DNA from: Microbacteriaceae bacterium VKM Ac-2854
GTDB lineage: Bacteria > Actinomycetota > Actinomycetes > Actinomycetales > Microbacteriaceae
DNA length: 64,000 nt
NCBI GenBank assembly: GCA_013205085.1
Contig: JABMLH010000002.1
Coordinates: 189,425-253,424 of the forward strand
Reading direction: 5' to 3'
In this document: piece by piece, positions 49,943 to 58,306 of the stretch
Layout of the letters: each line of letters begins with the position of its first letter
Numbering within the stretch: position 1 is the stretch's first letter
The notes under the pieces: generated by a model
Told to the model about the DNA's origin: nothing
The model's database searches: none
Seen by the model: only the letters and a program-made list of their open reading frames with translations
Program-made: the position numbers and the translations under genes

Positions 49943-52882
49943 TTACTGCCCGTCGGCTGCCAGGGCGCGCTCCAGCGCCTCGGTCAGCTTCGCATCCGCC
50001 GCGGCGAACGCCGTGAGGTCGCCGGAGGTGAGCGCCGTCTGACGCTCCGTCAGCGCGGTGCGCACGTCGGCGAGGGCCGCCTGCAGCGCCGCCGGATCCG
50101 CCGCTCCGGTGTCGGTTCCCGTCCCGGTACCGGTGTCGGTACCGGGATCCGTTGTGCCGGTGTCGGTGCCGGGCGTGACCGGAACCCCGGTGTCACCAGC
50201 GCTGGCGCCCGAGTCGCCGCCGAAGAGGCTGTCCAGAGCCGCGTCGAGGGTGTCCTCGAACGCGATCTTGTCGCCGAACGCGACGAGCACCTTCTGCAGC
50301 AGGGGGTAGGCCGAGCTGCCGGTCGACTGCACGTAGATCGGCTGCACGTAGAGCAGACCGCCGCCCACCGGCAGGGTGAGCAGGTTTCCACGGATCACGC
50401 TGGAGTCACCGCGACCGAGGATGTTCAGCTCATTCGCGACGGTCGGGTCGGAGTTGAAGGTGTTCTGCACCTGCGCGGGGGCCGGCACCGTGTCGTCCTT
50501 CGGCAGTTCCAAGAGCCGCAGCTTGCCGTAGCCGTCGGCGACCGTGCCGTCCGTCGAACCCGCATCCGAATCGGCGACGAGGTATCCGGTGAGCACGTTG
50601 CGCGCCGTACCGCCCGCGGTTGTGCTCGGGATGTAGGTCGAATAGAGCGAGTAGGCCGGAACATCCTGACCCGGCGCCTGCAGCGTCAGGTAGTACGGCG
50701 GCTGCAACCGGTCGTTGCTGGCGGTGCCGGCGGCCGCGGTGGTCGAGGTGGGGTCGTTCGGAGTCGACCATGCGTCGTCGCCGGAGTAGAACGAGCCGGC
50801 GTCGGTGACGTGGTAGCTGCCCAGGATGGAGCGCTGGACCTTGAAGAGGTCCTCCGGGTAGCGCACGTGACTGAGCAACTCGGCCGACATCTCGCTGATC
50901 GGCTTGACCGTGGTGGGGAAGATCTTCTGCCAGGTCTGCAGCACCGGGTCCTCGGTGTCCCAGGCGTAGAGGTCGACCGAGCCGTCGTACGCGTCGACGG
51001 TCGCCTTGACCGAGTTGCGGATGTAGTTGACGTTGTCCGCCGCGTACTGCTGCGTGGTGTTGGTATCCGAGATCTGCTGCGAGAGGCTGCTCATCTTGGA
51101 GTACGGGTAGTTCGCCGACGTGGTGTAGCCGTCGACGACCCACTTGACCCGACCGTCCACGATGGTCGGGTACGAGTCGGAGTCGATCGTGAGATAGGGA
51201 GCGACCTTCTTGACGCGCTCGACCGGGTCGCGCTCGTACAAGATCTGCGACTGGTCGTTCACGGCGTCCGAGAGGAAGACCTGCTCCGACTGGAACTTGA
51301 TCGCGTACACCAGCTTCTTGAACACGTTGTCGAGCTTGGGCCCGCCGTCGCCGTCGAAGGTCGTGTACGTCTGCTCCTGACCGTCCGTGCCGGAGGGGTA
51401 GTCCAGCTCGATGTTGTTCGAGCCGTCACCGCCGACGATCGAGTACTCCGGCGAGTTCTCGCCGAAGTAGATCCGCGGCTCGTAGTCGCCCAGATCGCCG
51501 GTCGTCGGTACACCGGACTCGATGAAGACCGGCTCGCCGCTGGCCGCGCGCTGGTTGCCGTAGGCGGCGACCAGGCCGTAGCCGTGCGTGTAGACGAGGG
51601 TGGAGTTGTACCAGCTCGGCGTGGAGCCGAGGCCGGCGAGGTCGAGTTCGCGCACACCGACGACGGCGTCCTGCGTGGTGCCTTCCAGGTTGTAGCGGTC
51701 GACGTCGAGGCTGCCGTCGGTGTCGCCGAACTGGTAGTACTGGCGGAACTGCTGCAGCTGCGAGAACGCATCCGTGATCTTCGCCGGGTCCATGATCCGG
51801 ATGTTCGCGGTCGTCGTGGCGTCGGAGCGCAGCGCACCCTGAGTCGCATCCGTCGTGGCGTCGTACGCGATGGTCTCGACGTCGTCGACGCCGTAGGCGG
51901 CGCGGGTCATGTCGATGTTGCGCTGGATGTAGGGCGCCTCCAGCGTCCGCTCGCTCGGCACCACCTGGAAGCGCTGCACGACCCACGGGTACAGCGAGCC
52001 GATCAGCAGGCTGCTCACGATCAGCAGCGCGGTGCCGATGACGGGAAGTCGCCAGCGTCCGATGAACGCGGTGACGATGAAGAGCACGGCCACCAGCGCG
52101 GCGACGCCGGCGAGGATCTGCAGGCCGGGAATCGTCGCGTTGACGGTCGAATAGGTGGCGCCGGTGATGCGGGTGCCGACGGCGGTGAGCGTGTCGTACT
52201 GGTTCAGCCAGACGCTGACGGCCTGCAGAGCGAGATAGATCGCCGCGATGATCGCGATCTGGATGCGCGAGGACTTCGAGACCCGAACCTCACGCCCGTT
52301 CACGCGGATCGCTCCGTAGAGGTAGCTCGTCGCGAGAGTGGCGAACGCGCAGATGATCACGACCGCCGAGGCGAAGCCGACCAGGCCCTGGTAGAAGGGC
52401 AGCTCGAAGAGGTAGAAGGAGGTGTCGAGACCGAACTGCGGGTCGGTCGTGCCCGACGGCGTGCGGTTCAGGAACATCAGGCTGGTCTGCCAGCGCGTCG
52501 CGGCGGAGACGCCGGCGAAGAGGCCGAGGACGATCGGGATGCCGATGGTCGCCAGGCGACGCAACGGCTCGATCACCTGCTGGTAACGGTCCAGCTGCGA
52601 GTTGAGCTTCGCGTAGACGGGGCGCAACCGGTACGCCAACGTGATCGCGACGAACACCGGAACCGCCATGCCGACGAATCCGATCGCGAACAAGGCGCCG
52701 GCCGCCCACCACTGCGTCGTGAGGACGGACAGGAAGCCCAGCTGGTCGTACCAGAGGACGTCGGCGTACAGGCCGGCGAAGATGAAGAAAGCGATGACGA
52801 GCACGGCGACGATCACGACCGTGATGGCGAACACGCTCCGTCGCTTACGCTGCGGGGTCTCGGATGCTGCGGGGGAACTCAA
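49943..52882 (-). CDS. UPF0182 family large membrane protein
   Basis: A 979-aa protein with seven membrane helices in the first ~310 residues (F-I-F-A-G-L-Y-A-D-V-L-W-Y-D-Q-L-G and more), followed by a large extracytoplasmic region. A long Thr/Gly/Asp-rich low-complexity run sits before the short C-terminal helix. The family (Rv3193c-like) is a hallmark of actinobacterial genomes and has no settled biochemical role. It lies in the conserved UPF0182 / PDZ-protease / DUF2342 / uvrD2 block. Confidence 0.87.
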   Translation of the reverse strand: MSSPAASETPQRKRRSVFAITVVIVAVLVIAFFIFAGLYADVLWYDQLGFLSVLTTQWWAAGALFAIGFVGMAVPVFVAITLAYRLRPVYAKLNSQLDRYQQVIEPLRRLATIGIPIVLGLFAGVSAATRWQTSLMFLNRTPSGTTDPQFGLDTSFYLFELPFYQGLVGFASAVVIICAFATLATSYLYGAIRVNGREVRVSKSSRIQIAIIAAIYLALQAVSVWLNQYDTLTAVGTRITGATYSTVNATIPGLQILAGVAALVAVLFIVTAFIGRWRLPVIGTALLIVSSLLIGSLYPWVVQRFQVVPSERTLEAPYIQRNIDMTRAAYGVDDVETIAYDATTDATQGALRSDATTTANIRIMDPAKITDAFSQLQQFRQYYQFGDTDGSLDVDRYNLEGTTQDAVVGVRELDLAGLGSTPSWYNSTLVYTHGYGLVAAYGNQRAASGEPVFIESGVPTTGDLGDYEPRIYFGENSPEYSIVGGDGSNNIELDYPSGTDGQEQTYTTFDGDGGPKLDNVFKKLVYAIKFQSEQVFLSDAVNDQSQILYERDPVERVKKVAPYLTIDSDSYPTIVDGRVKWVVDGYTTSANYPYSKMSSLSQQISDTNTTQQYAADNVNYIRNSVKATVDAYDGSVDLYAWDTEDPVLQTWQKIFPTTVKPISEMSAELLSHVRYPEDLFKVQRSILGSYHVTDAGSFYSGDDAWSTPNDPTSTTAAAGTASNDRLQPPYYLTLQAPGQDVPAYSLYSTYIPSTTAGGTARNVLTGYLVADSDAGSTDGTVADGYGKLRLLELPKDDTVPAPAQVQNTFNSDPTVANELNILGRGDSSVIRGNLLTLPVGGGLLYVQPIYVQSTGSSAYPLLQKVLVAFGDKIAFEDTLDAALDSLFGGDSGASAGDTGVPVTPGTDTGTTDPGTDTGTGTGTDTGAADPAALQAALADVRTALTERQTALTSGDLTAFAAADAKLTEALERALAADGQ

Positions 52883-52998
52883 CGTAGGGGCCTCGTGCTC
52901 CAGTAAGTAAGGGTCGGCTCCTCATCGTACGGGAGGGCCATATGAGTTCCCGCTGAGTAAGCCCCTGGCGAAATGCTCGGCGCTTGTGTCGTCTCTCA

Positions 52999-53066
52999 TC
53001 CCGCGAGATGCCTCTTCTGTACGCGACACGCCGGGCAGAGGCGTACGAAAGAGGCATCTCGCGGGA
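52999..53066. repeat. Long hairpin, copy A of a covarying intergenic family
   Basis: tcccgcgagatgcctctt (52999-53016) and aagaggcatctcgcggga (53049-53066) are perfect 18-bp arms. The 32-nt loop contains gtacgc / gcgtac (53019-53024, 53041-53046). A related element with different stem bases but conserved loop sequence lies at 55739-55787. Positioned between the PDZ-protease and UPF0182 genes on the minus strand, it may act as attenuator or structured RNA. Confidence 0.6.
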
Positions 53067-53074
53067 GGGAGGGG

Positions 53075-54184
53075 TCAGTCGATCGGGGTCGCGCCGTCGC
53101 AGGTGGGCAGGCTCGAGGTGTCGCCGGCGCTGATCGCCTTCAGAGCGGTGAGCGAGTCGTCGAGGGTCTTCACACTGAAGACCTGGATGCCGTCCGGCAC
53201 GTGGCCGACGACCTCGTTGCAGTTGCTGTCGGGCGCGAGGAAGTACGTCGCGCCCGCATCCTTCGCCCCGAACAGCTTCTGCCGGATGCCGCCGATCGCG
53301 CCGACCTCGCCGGCGGCGTCGATGGTGCCCGTGCCCGCCACGTTCTCGCCTCCGTTGAGCTCGCCGTCGGTGAGCTTGTCGATGATGCCGAGCGCGAACA
53401 TCATGCCGGCGCTGGGCCCGCCGACGTCGTCGAGCTGGATGTCGACGGTGAAGGGGAAGTCGAAGGTGACGCCGGCGCCGATGCCGATCACCACGGAGCC
53501 GTCGCTGGTGGTCGGTGTGACCTCGACGGTCTGCTCCGCGCCGTCGCGGGTGATCGTGAGGCTGACCGGGGCCTCCGTGCCGTTGGCGGCGAGCGCGGCA
53601 CGCAGCGCGTCCACGTCCGCGACCGCCGCACCGTTCACCGCGATGATCTCGTCACCGGTCTGCAGGATGCCGGTCGCCGGCGAGCCGTCGAGAACCTGGG
53701 CGACGGTGACGGTGTTGCCGATCGGATAGCCCAACTCGGTGAGGGCGGCGGCGATCGCCTCCTGCTGCGAGTCGACCATCTCGGCCTGATTGGCCTGGTC
53801 CCGCTCCTCGGTCGTCGTCGACGCCGGGAAGATCGTCTCGACCGGCACCACCGCCTTGCTGCGGTCGAACCAGGCCTGGGCGATCTCGACCCAGCTGGGC
53901 AGGTTCTCGGGATTGCCGACGACCGAGACGGTGAGCATGTCGAGCGTGCCCGCCGTGGGATACGTGGTCTCGTCCGGGATCGAGATCAGTTCGCGGTCGG
54001 TGCCGTCGTGCTCGCTGGTGCCGAGGGTGTCGTAGACCGGGCCCGGCTGCTCGATCACGTACGGCGCCGGCGTGAAGCCGAGCACAACGACCAGAGCGAC
54101 CCCGACGAACAGGATCAGGGGGCCGAGGATGCGGCGTCGCGGCGGGCGAGTGGGCTGGGCGGCGTCGTCGCGGAACAGCGTCAC
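53075..54184 (-). CDS. PDZ / Lon-like serine protease (YlbL family)
   Basis: A 369-aa protein: an N-terminal helix (residues ~20-42) anchoring it to the membrane, a PDZ domain (~160-240; T-G-D-E-I-I-A-V-N-G), and a C-terminal Lon-type domain with catalytic Ser in G-G-P-S-A-G-M-M and Lys in F-G-A-K-D-A-G. The S/K dyad suggests an ATP-independent extracytoplasmic protease. Orthologues are Rv3194c-like. The GTG at 54184 is chosen over a longer ORF. It is just upstream of UPF0182 in the same direction. Confidence 0.87.
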   Translation of the reverse strand: MTLFRDDAAQPTRPPRRRILGPLILFVGVALVVVLGFTPAPYVIEQPGPVYDTLGTSEHDGTDRELISIPDETTYPTAGTLDMLTVSVVGNPENLPSWVEIAQAWFDRSKAVVPVETIFPASTTTEERDQANQAEMVDSQQEAIAAALTELGYPIGNTVTVAQVLDGSPATGILQTGDEIIAVNGAAVADVDALRAALAANGTEAPVSLTITRDGAEQTVEVTPTTSDGSVVIGIGAGVTFDFPFTVDIQLDDVGGPSAGMMFALGIIDKLTDGELNGGENVAGTGTIDAAGEVGAIGGIRQKLFGAKDAGATYFLAPDSNCNEVVGHVPDGIQVFSVKTLDDSLTALKAISAGDTSSLPTCDGATPID

Positions 54185-54342
54185 GCGGGTCCTTTCTCGA
54201 CGGGTGTCGCCCTGATCCGGGGCGGAAGCGGGGGTGTTCGCGACGGGCGGACAGCGCACGCGGTGGGGCGGGCTGTTTCACACCTTCGGGCACGAACTCT
54301 CGGGCTAACGTAGCTGACACCAACCTGGAAGGGGCTGATCCC

Positions 54343-55728
54343 ATGGCCGACGATCCCGCCCATAACGATCCGACACCGGACGGACAGGGCAACGGTCCGG
54401 AGGACGAGTTCCGCGACATGCTCCGCGAATTCCTCTCGGGCAACGGCCCGGTGGACCCCGCCCAGCTCGCCAAGGCGGCCGGGCTGCCCAATGATCCGGT
54501 CGCCCTGCAGAATCTGTTCGCTCAGCTGCAGAGCGCCATGCAGTCCGGCGGAGAGGGCGGCATCAACTGGACCCTCGCGACCGAGCAGGCTAAGCAGCTC
54601 GCCCGTGCCGCCTCCGAATCCGTCACCGACGCGCAGCGCGCCGAGTACGACGGCGCCTTCAGCGTCGCGGCGCTCTGGCTCGACGAGGCCGCGTTCGTCT
54701 CGGAGCTCAGCCGCACCCCCCGCACGCTGAGCCGGCTGGAGTGGATCTCGCTGACGATGCCGGTGTGGACGCAGCTCGCGGAGCCCGTCGCGACGTCGAT
54801 CTCGAATGCTCTCACGGGCGTCCTGCGCGATCAGGCCCCCGAAGAGTTCCAGGGCATGATCGCGGGCGCCGAGGGCATGATGCGCGGCATCGGCGGCACC
54901 CTCTTCGCGTTGCAACTGGGCCAGGTCGTCGGTCAGCTGGCCGCCGAGGTGGTCTCGGGCGGCGACATCGGCATCCCGCTGCTGGAGGAGAACGACGCGG
55001 CGATCCTGCCGCAGAACGTCGCCGCGTTCGGCGAGGGCCTCGACATCCCGCGCGACCAGGTGCAGATCTACCTCGCAGTGCGCGAGCTGGCGCACGCGCG
55101 GCTGTTCCGGCACGGCAAGTGGCTGCGCCTGGCCCTGATCTCGCAGATCACCGACTTCGCCCGCGGCATCCGGATCGACACCACGCGTTTGGAGGAGCTG
55201 GCCGAGAACTTCGACCCGCAGAACCCCGAGGAACTGCGCGAGGCGATGACGTCCGGTGCCCTGATCCCGCCGAAGACCGAGGAGCAGCTCGCGGCGCACG
55301 CCAGGCTCGAGACGATGCTCGCGCTGATCGAGGGCTGGGTCGACGTGGTCACCGCGGCGGCGACGGCACGACTGCCGAAGGCGGTCGCCATCGCCGAGAC
55401 CGTGCGCCGACGCCGCGCGTCCGGCGGGCCGGCGGAGTCCGCCTTCGCGACCCTGGTCGGCCTGGAGCTGCGGCCGCGTCGCCTGCGCGAATCCGCCGCG
55501 ATGTGGCAGGCGCTGACGGATGCGGTGGGCCCGGAGGTGCGCGACAGCCTGTGGTCGCACCCCGACCTGATCCCCTCGGCGGAGGACCTCGACGACCCGG
55601 CGGCGCTGATCAAGCGGCTCACCTCGGAGGCGGCGGGCGAGGAGCCGGAGCAGGACGAGATGGACCTCGCCCTGGAGCAGCTGCTGAACGACAGCAAGCC
55701 GGAGGACGAGGGGCCCAAACCCGTCTGA
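54343..55728 (+). CDS. DUF2342 (zincin-like) protein
   Basis: A 461-aa protein with an acidic N-terminus, a helical body and R247-E-L-A-H251 at the position where zincins have H-E-x-x-H; the first His is Arg here, so metal binding may be weakened. A final acidic tail ends in K-P-V. A Shine-Dalgarno (ggaagggg) precedes the ATG at 54343. It is divergent from the PDZ protease gene, as in other actinobacteria (Rv3195 neighbourhood). A metalloprotease role is suggested only by distant family annotation. Confidence 0.82.
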   Translation: MADDPAHNDPTPDGQGNGPEDEFRDMLREFLSGNGPVDPAQLAKAAGLPNDPVALQNLFAQLQSAMQSGGEGGINWTLATEQAKQLARAASESVTDAQRAEYDGAFSVAALWLDEAAFVSELSRTPRTLSRLEWISLTMPVWTQLAEPVATSISNALTGVLRDQAPEEFQGMIAGAEGMMRGIGGTLFALQLGQVVGQLAAEVVSGGDIGIPLLEENDAAILPQNVAAFGEGLDIPRDQVQIYLAVRELAHARLFRHGKWLRLALISQITDFARGIRIDTTRLEELAENFDPQNPEELREAMTSGALIPPKTEEQLAAHARLETMLALIEGWVDVVTAAATARLPKAVAIAETVRRRRASGGPAESAFATLVGLELRPRRLRESAAMWQALTDAVGPEVRDSLWSHPDLIPSAEDLDDPAALIKRLTSEAAGEEPEQDEMDLALEQLLNDSKPEDEGPKPV

Positions 55729-55738
55729 TCCCTGTGGC

Positions 55739-55787
55739 ATGCCACTTGTGTACGCGACACGCCGTGAACGGCGCGCACAAGTGGCAT
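55739..55787. repeat. Hairpin, copy B of the covarying intergenic family
   Basis: atgccacttgtg (55739-55750) pairs perfectly with cacaagtggcat (55776-55787). The loop begins tacgcgacacgccg as in copy A (53020-53033). Relative to copy A, the stem pairs differ on both sides while complementarity is kept. It lies 10 nt after the DUF2342 stop. Confidence 0.6.
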
Positions 55788-55857
55788 CTCGCGGGGATGT
55801 GCTCGGGGTTGTGGATAACTTCCGACGCGTGGCGGCCGATCGGCGCATGATCGAGGC

Positions 55858-56724
55858 ATGGTCCTCGAGCTCGATCCCCGGTTCCCCGTTCTCTGGCGCT
55901 CGGCTCGCGCGGTGCAGTTCGGGGTCGACGATCCGCGCGTCTTCCTGCACGACGTCGGCTTCGCCGAGGAGCTGATGATCGACGCCCTGCGGATCGGCAC
56001 CTCCGGCGGCACCGTCCGCACGATCGGCAGCCGTGCCGGGGCCTCCGCCGAGCGGGTCGAGGAGGTGCTGGCGATCCTCCGCCCGGTGTTGCGACGCCGC
56101 TCCCGGGCGGCGCCCGCACGCCCGGTCGTGCTCGTGGACGGCGGCGGGCCGACCGCCTCCGCGGTGCGAGCGCTGCTCCAGGCCGAGGGGTGCGCCCTGA
56201 CCGACGGCGACGACGACGCCGTTCGCCCCCAGCTCGTGGTGCTGATCGCCGCCTTCGCGATCGCGCCGGCGCGCTCCGCGCGCTGGCTCACGGCGGACGT
56301 GCCGCACCTCGCCGTGGTCTTCGGCGACGAGGCGGTGCGCGTCGGCCCCCTCGTCGAACCCGGCGCAGGCCCGTGTCTGCACTGCCTGGATCGGCGGCGG
56401 ATCGACGCGGATCCCGCCTGGCCGCGATTGGTCGTGCAACTGCTGGGCCGAACCGCCCCGACGGAGACCGCGCTGGCCTCCGGCTTCATCGCCGCCGCCG
56501 TCGCCGATCTGGTGCTGCGCCGACTGCACGGCGGCGCGCGGACGCTCCGGGCCACCGCGCGGCTGCACCGCGACGCGTCCGGCGCGTTCAGCGAGTTCGA
56601 GGTGCTGCCGCACCCGGAGTGCGGCTGCCGATCTCTTGCAGAAAGCGCGACGGCTGGCGCTGGGCCGAGCGGCCGACCGCCTGGCGCGACCACGACAGGC
56701 GCAAGCGCCGCCGTGCCCGCGTGA
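55858..56724 (+). CDS. Cyclodehydratase-like (TOMM leader-binding/ThiF-related) protein
   Basis: A 288-aa protein. The middle has a Rossmann-like strand R-P-V-V-L-V-D-G-G-G-P-T and V-V-L-I-A-A-F-A-I, then G-P-C-L-H-C-L-D-R-R-R-I-D-A-D-P-A-W and E-C-G-C near the end. These are hallmarks of the YcaO-partner or leader-peptide-binding proteins annotated 'TOMM precursor leader peptide-binding protein'. No YcaO gene or precursor peptide is nearby, so its role in the housekeeping block is open. Its last ~137 nt overlap the 3' end of uvrD2 on the other strand. Confidence 0.72.
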   Translation: MVLELDPRFPVLWRSARAVQFGVDDPRVFLHDVGFAEELMIDALRIGTSGGTVRTIGSRAGASAERVEEVLAILRPVLRRRSRAAPARPVVLVDGGGPTASAVRALLQAEGCALTDGDDDAVRPQLVVLIAAFAIAPARSARWLTADVPHLAVVFGDEAVRVGPLVEPGAGPCLHCLDRRRIDADPAWPRLVVQLLGRTAPTETALASGFIAAAVADLVLRRLHGGARTLRATARLHRDASGAFSEFEVLPHPECGCRSLAESATAGAGPSGRPPGATTTGASAAVPA

Positions 56725-58306
56725 TGCCGACGTAGAGGAGGCGACGTTCCTCGTCGATGCCCGCGAGGCCGGCCGCGTAGGAGATCGGCAGCAGCCCCTC
56801 GCTCACGCCGAGCAGGTGCACCGACTCCCACTCCAGGCCCTTCGCGGAGTGCAGCGTCGCCAGGGTGATCGCCGCGCGAGCGGGTTCGTTCTGGGTCTGC
56901 TGCCGCGCCAGCAGATCATCCGTGAACTGCTTGAACGTGGCTCCTCTCGGCGCCTCGTCCACCAGCCGCATCAGGGTATCGAGCGAGTCCCACCGTTCGC
57001 GCACGGCTCCCCCGGCGGTCGGCGGTTCGGCGCTCCACCCCAGACCGCGCAGCACATCGCTGACGGATTTGAACAACGGCTCCCCCGAGATCGAGACGGA
57101 GGCGGCGCGCAGCTGCATCACCGCCTGCTTCACCTCCGGCAGGTCGAAGAACCGGCGCGCCCCCCGCACGTGCGCGCTGATACCGCGCTCATGCAGCGCG
57201 TGCTCCAGTACCGCGGACTGCGAATTGGTGCGGTACAGGATCGCGATCTGCTCCGCCTTGATCCCGCTCGCGAGGTCGGCCAGCACCCGCTCCGCCACGC
57301 CCCGCGCCTCCGCGACGTCGTCGGCGTACGCGTCGATCGCGGGCTCGGGGGCCGGTTGGTCGCCACGCCGCTCGGCGTGCAGGGTCAGGGCGCCCGGCCG
57401 GCCGCGCATCAGCCGGTTCGCCGTCGCCACGATCTCGGGCGTGGAGCGGTAGTTCTCCTCCAGACGCACCACGCTCGCGTCCGCCCAGCGGCTCGGGAAG
57501 TCGAGCAGGTAGTCGGCGCGGGCGCCCGCGAAGGAGTAGATGGTCTGGCTGGCGTCGCCCACGACGCAGAGGTCGCTGCGATCGCCGAGCCAGAGCTCGA
57601 GCAGGCGCTGCTGCAGCGGGTTGACGTCCTGATACTCGTCCACCACGAAGAAGCGGTACTGCTCACGCACCTGCATCGACATCGCCGGCTCGGCCTCGAG
57701 CATCCCCGCCGTGACCAGCAGCACGTCCTCGAAGTCGATCTGGCGGCGCTCATCCTTCAGCTCCTCGTACGCGCGCAGCATGGCGACTGTCTGCTCGACC
57801 GACAGCGTGCCGGGCATCGCGCGCCCGTGGGCGCGAGCGGCGTACTGCTCGATCGACAGGGCCGAGACCTTGCGCCACTCGATCTCGGCGGCGAGGTCTC
57901 GCAGCGTCGCGGTGTCCAGCTTCAGGTGCACCCGCTCGGCGGCGTGACCGAGCAGGCGCGCCTTGCCGTCCAGCAGTTGCGGCGTGGTTCCGCCCACGAG
58001 TTGCGGCCAGAAGAAGCTCAGCTGCGACAGGGCGGCGGAGTGGAAGGTGCGGGCCTGCACCCCGCCGGCTCCGAGCACCCGCAGCCGATTGCGCAACTCC
58101 CCCGCCGAACGAGCGGTGAACGTCAGCGCCATCACGCGATTCGGGGTGTACACCCCCGAGGCGACGCCGTGCGCGATCCGGTGGGTGATGGTGCGGGTCT
58201 TGCCGGTGCCCGCGCCGGCGAGGATGCAGACGGGCCCCAGCAGAGCCTCCGCCGCCTCGCGTTGGCCGGCGTCGAGTCCGTCCAGCACGCTCTTCGGCGG
58301 GCTCAC
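56588..58306 (-). CDS. uvrD2: ATP-dependent DNA helicase UvrD2 (short form)
   Basis: A 572-aa SF1 helicase. Motif I A-G-A-G-T-G-K-T, motif Ia T-F-T-A-R-S-A-G-E-L, motif II V-D-E-Y-Q-D-V, motif III G-D-A-S-Q-T-I-Y, motif IV Y-R-S-T, motif V H-S-A-K-G-L-E-W and motif VI V-G-I-T-R-A-R-R. It lacks the C-terminal HRDC domain of the mycobacterial UvrD2 as I recall it, ending soon after motif VI. GTG at 58306 overlaps the nudC stop by 4 nt. Its 3' end overlaps the convergent cyclodehydratase-like gene. Confidence 0.9.
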   Translation of the reverse strand: MSPPKSVLDGLDAGQREAAEALLGPVCILAGAGTGKTRTITHRIAHGVASGVYTPNRVMALTFTARSAGELRNRLRVLGAGGVQARTFHSAALSQLSFFWPQLVGGTTPQLLDGKARLLGHAAERVHLKLDTATLRDLAAEIEWRKVSALSIEQYAARAHGRAMPGTLSVEQTVAMLRAYEELKDERRQIDFEDVLLVTAGMLEAEPAMSMQVREQYRFFVVDEYQDVNPLQQRLLELWLGDRSDLCVVGDASQTIYSFAGARADYLLDFPSRWADASVVRLEENYRSTPEIVATANRLMRGRPGALTLHAERRGDQPAPEPAIDAYADDVAEARGVAERVLADLASGIKAEQIAILYRTNSQSAVLEHALHERGISAHVRGARRFFDLPEVKQAVMQLRAASVSISGEPLFKSVSDVLRGLGWSAEPPTAGGAVRERWDSLDTLMRLVDEAPRGATFKQFTDDLLARQQTQNEPARAAITLATLHSAKGLEWESVHLLGVSEGLLPISYAAGLAGIDEERRLLYVGITRARRRLRLSWSRQAVGRSAQRQPSRFLQEIGSRTPGAAAPRTR

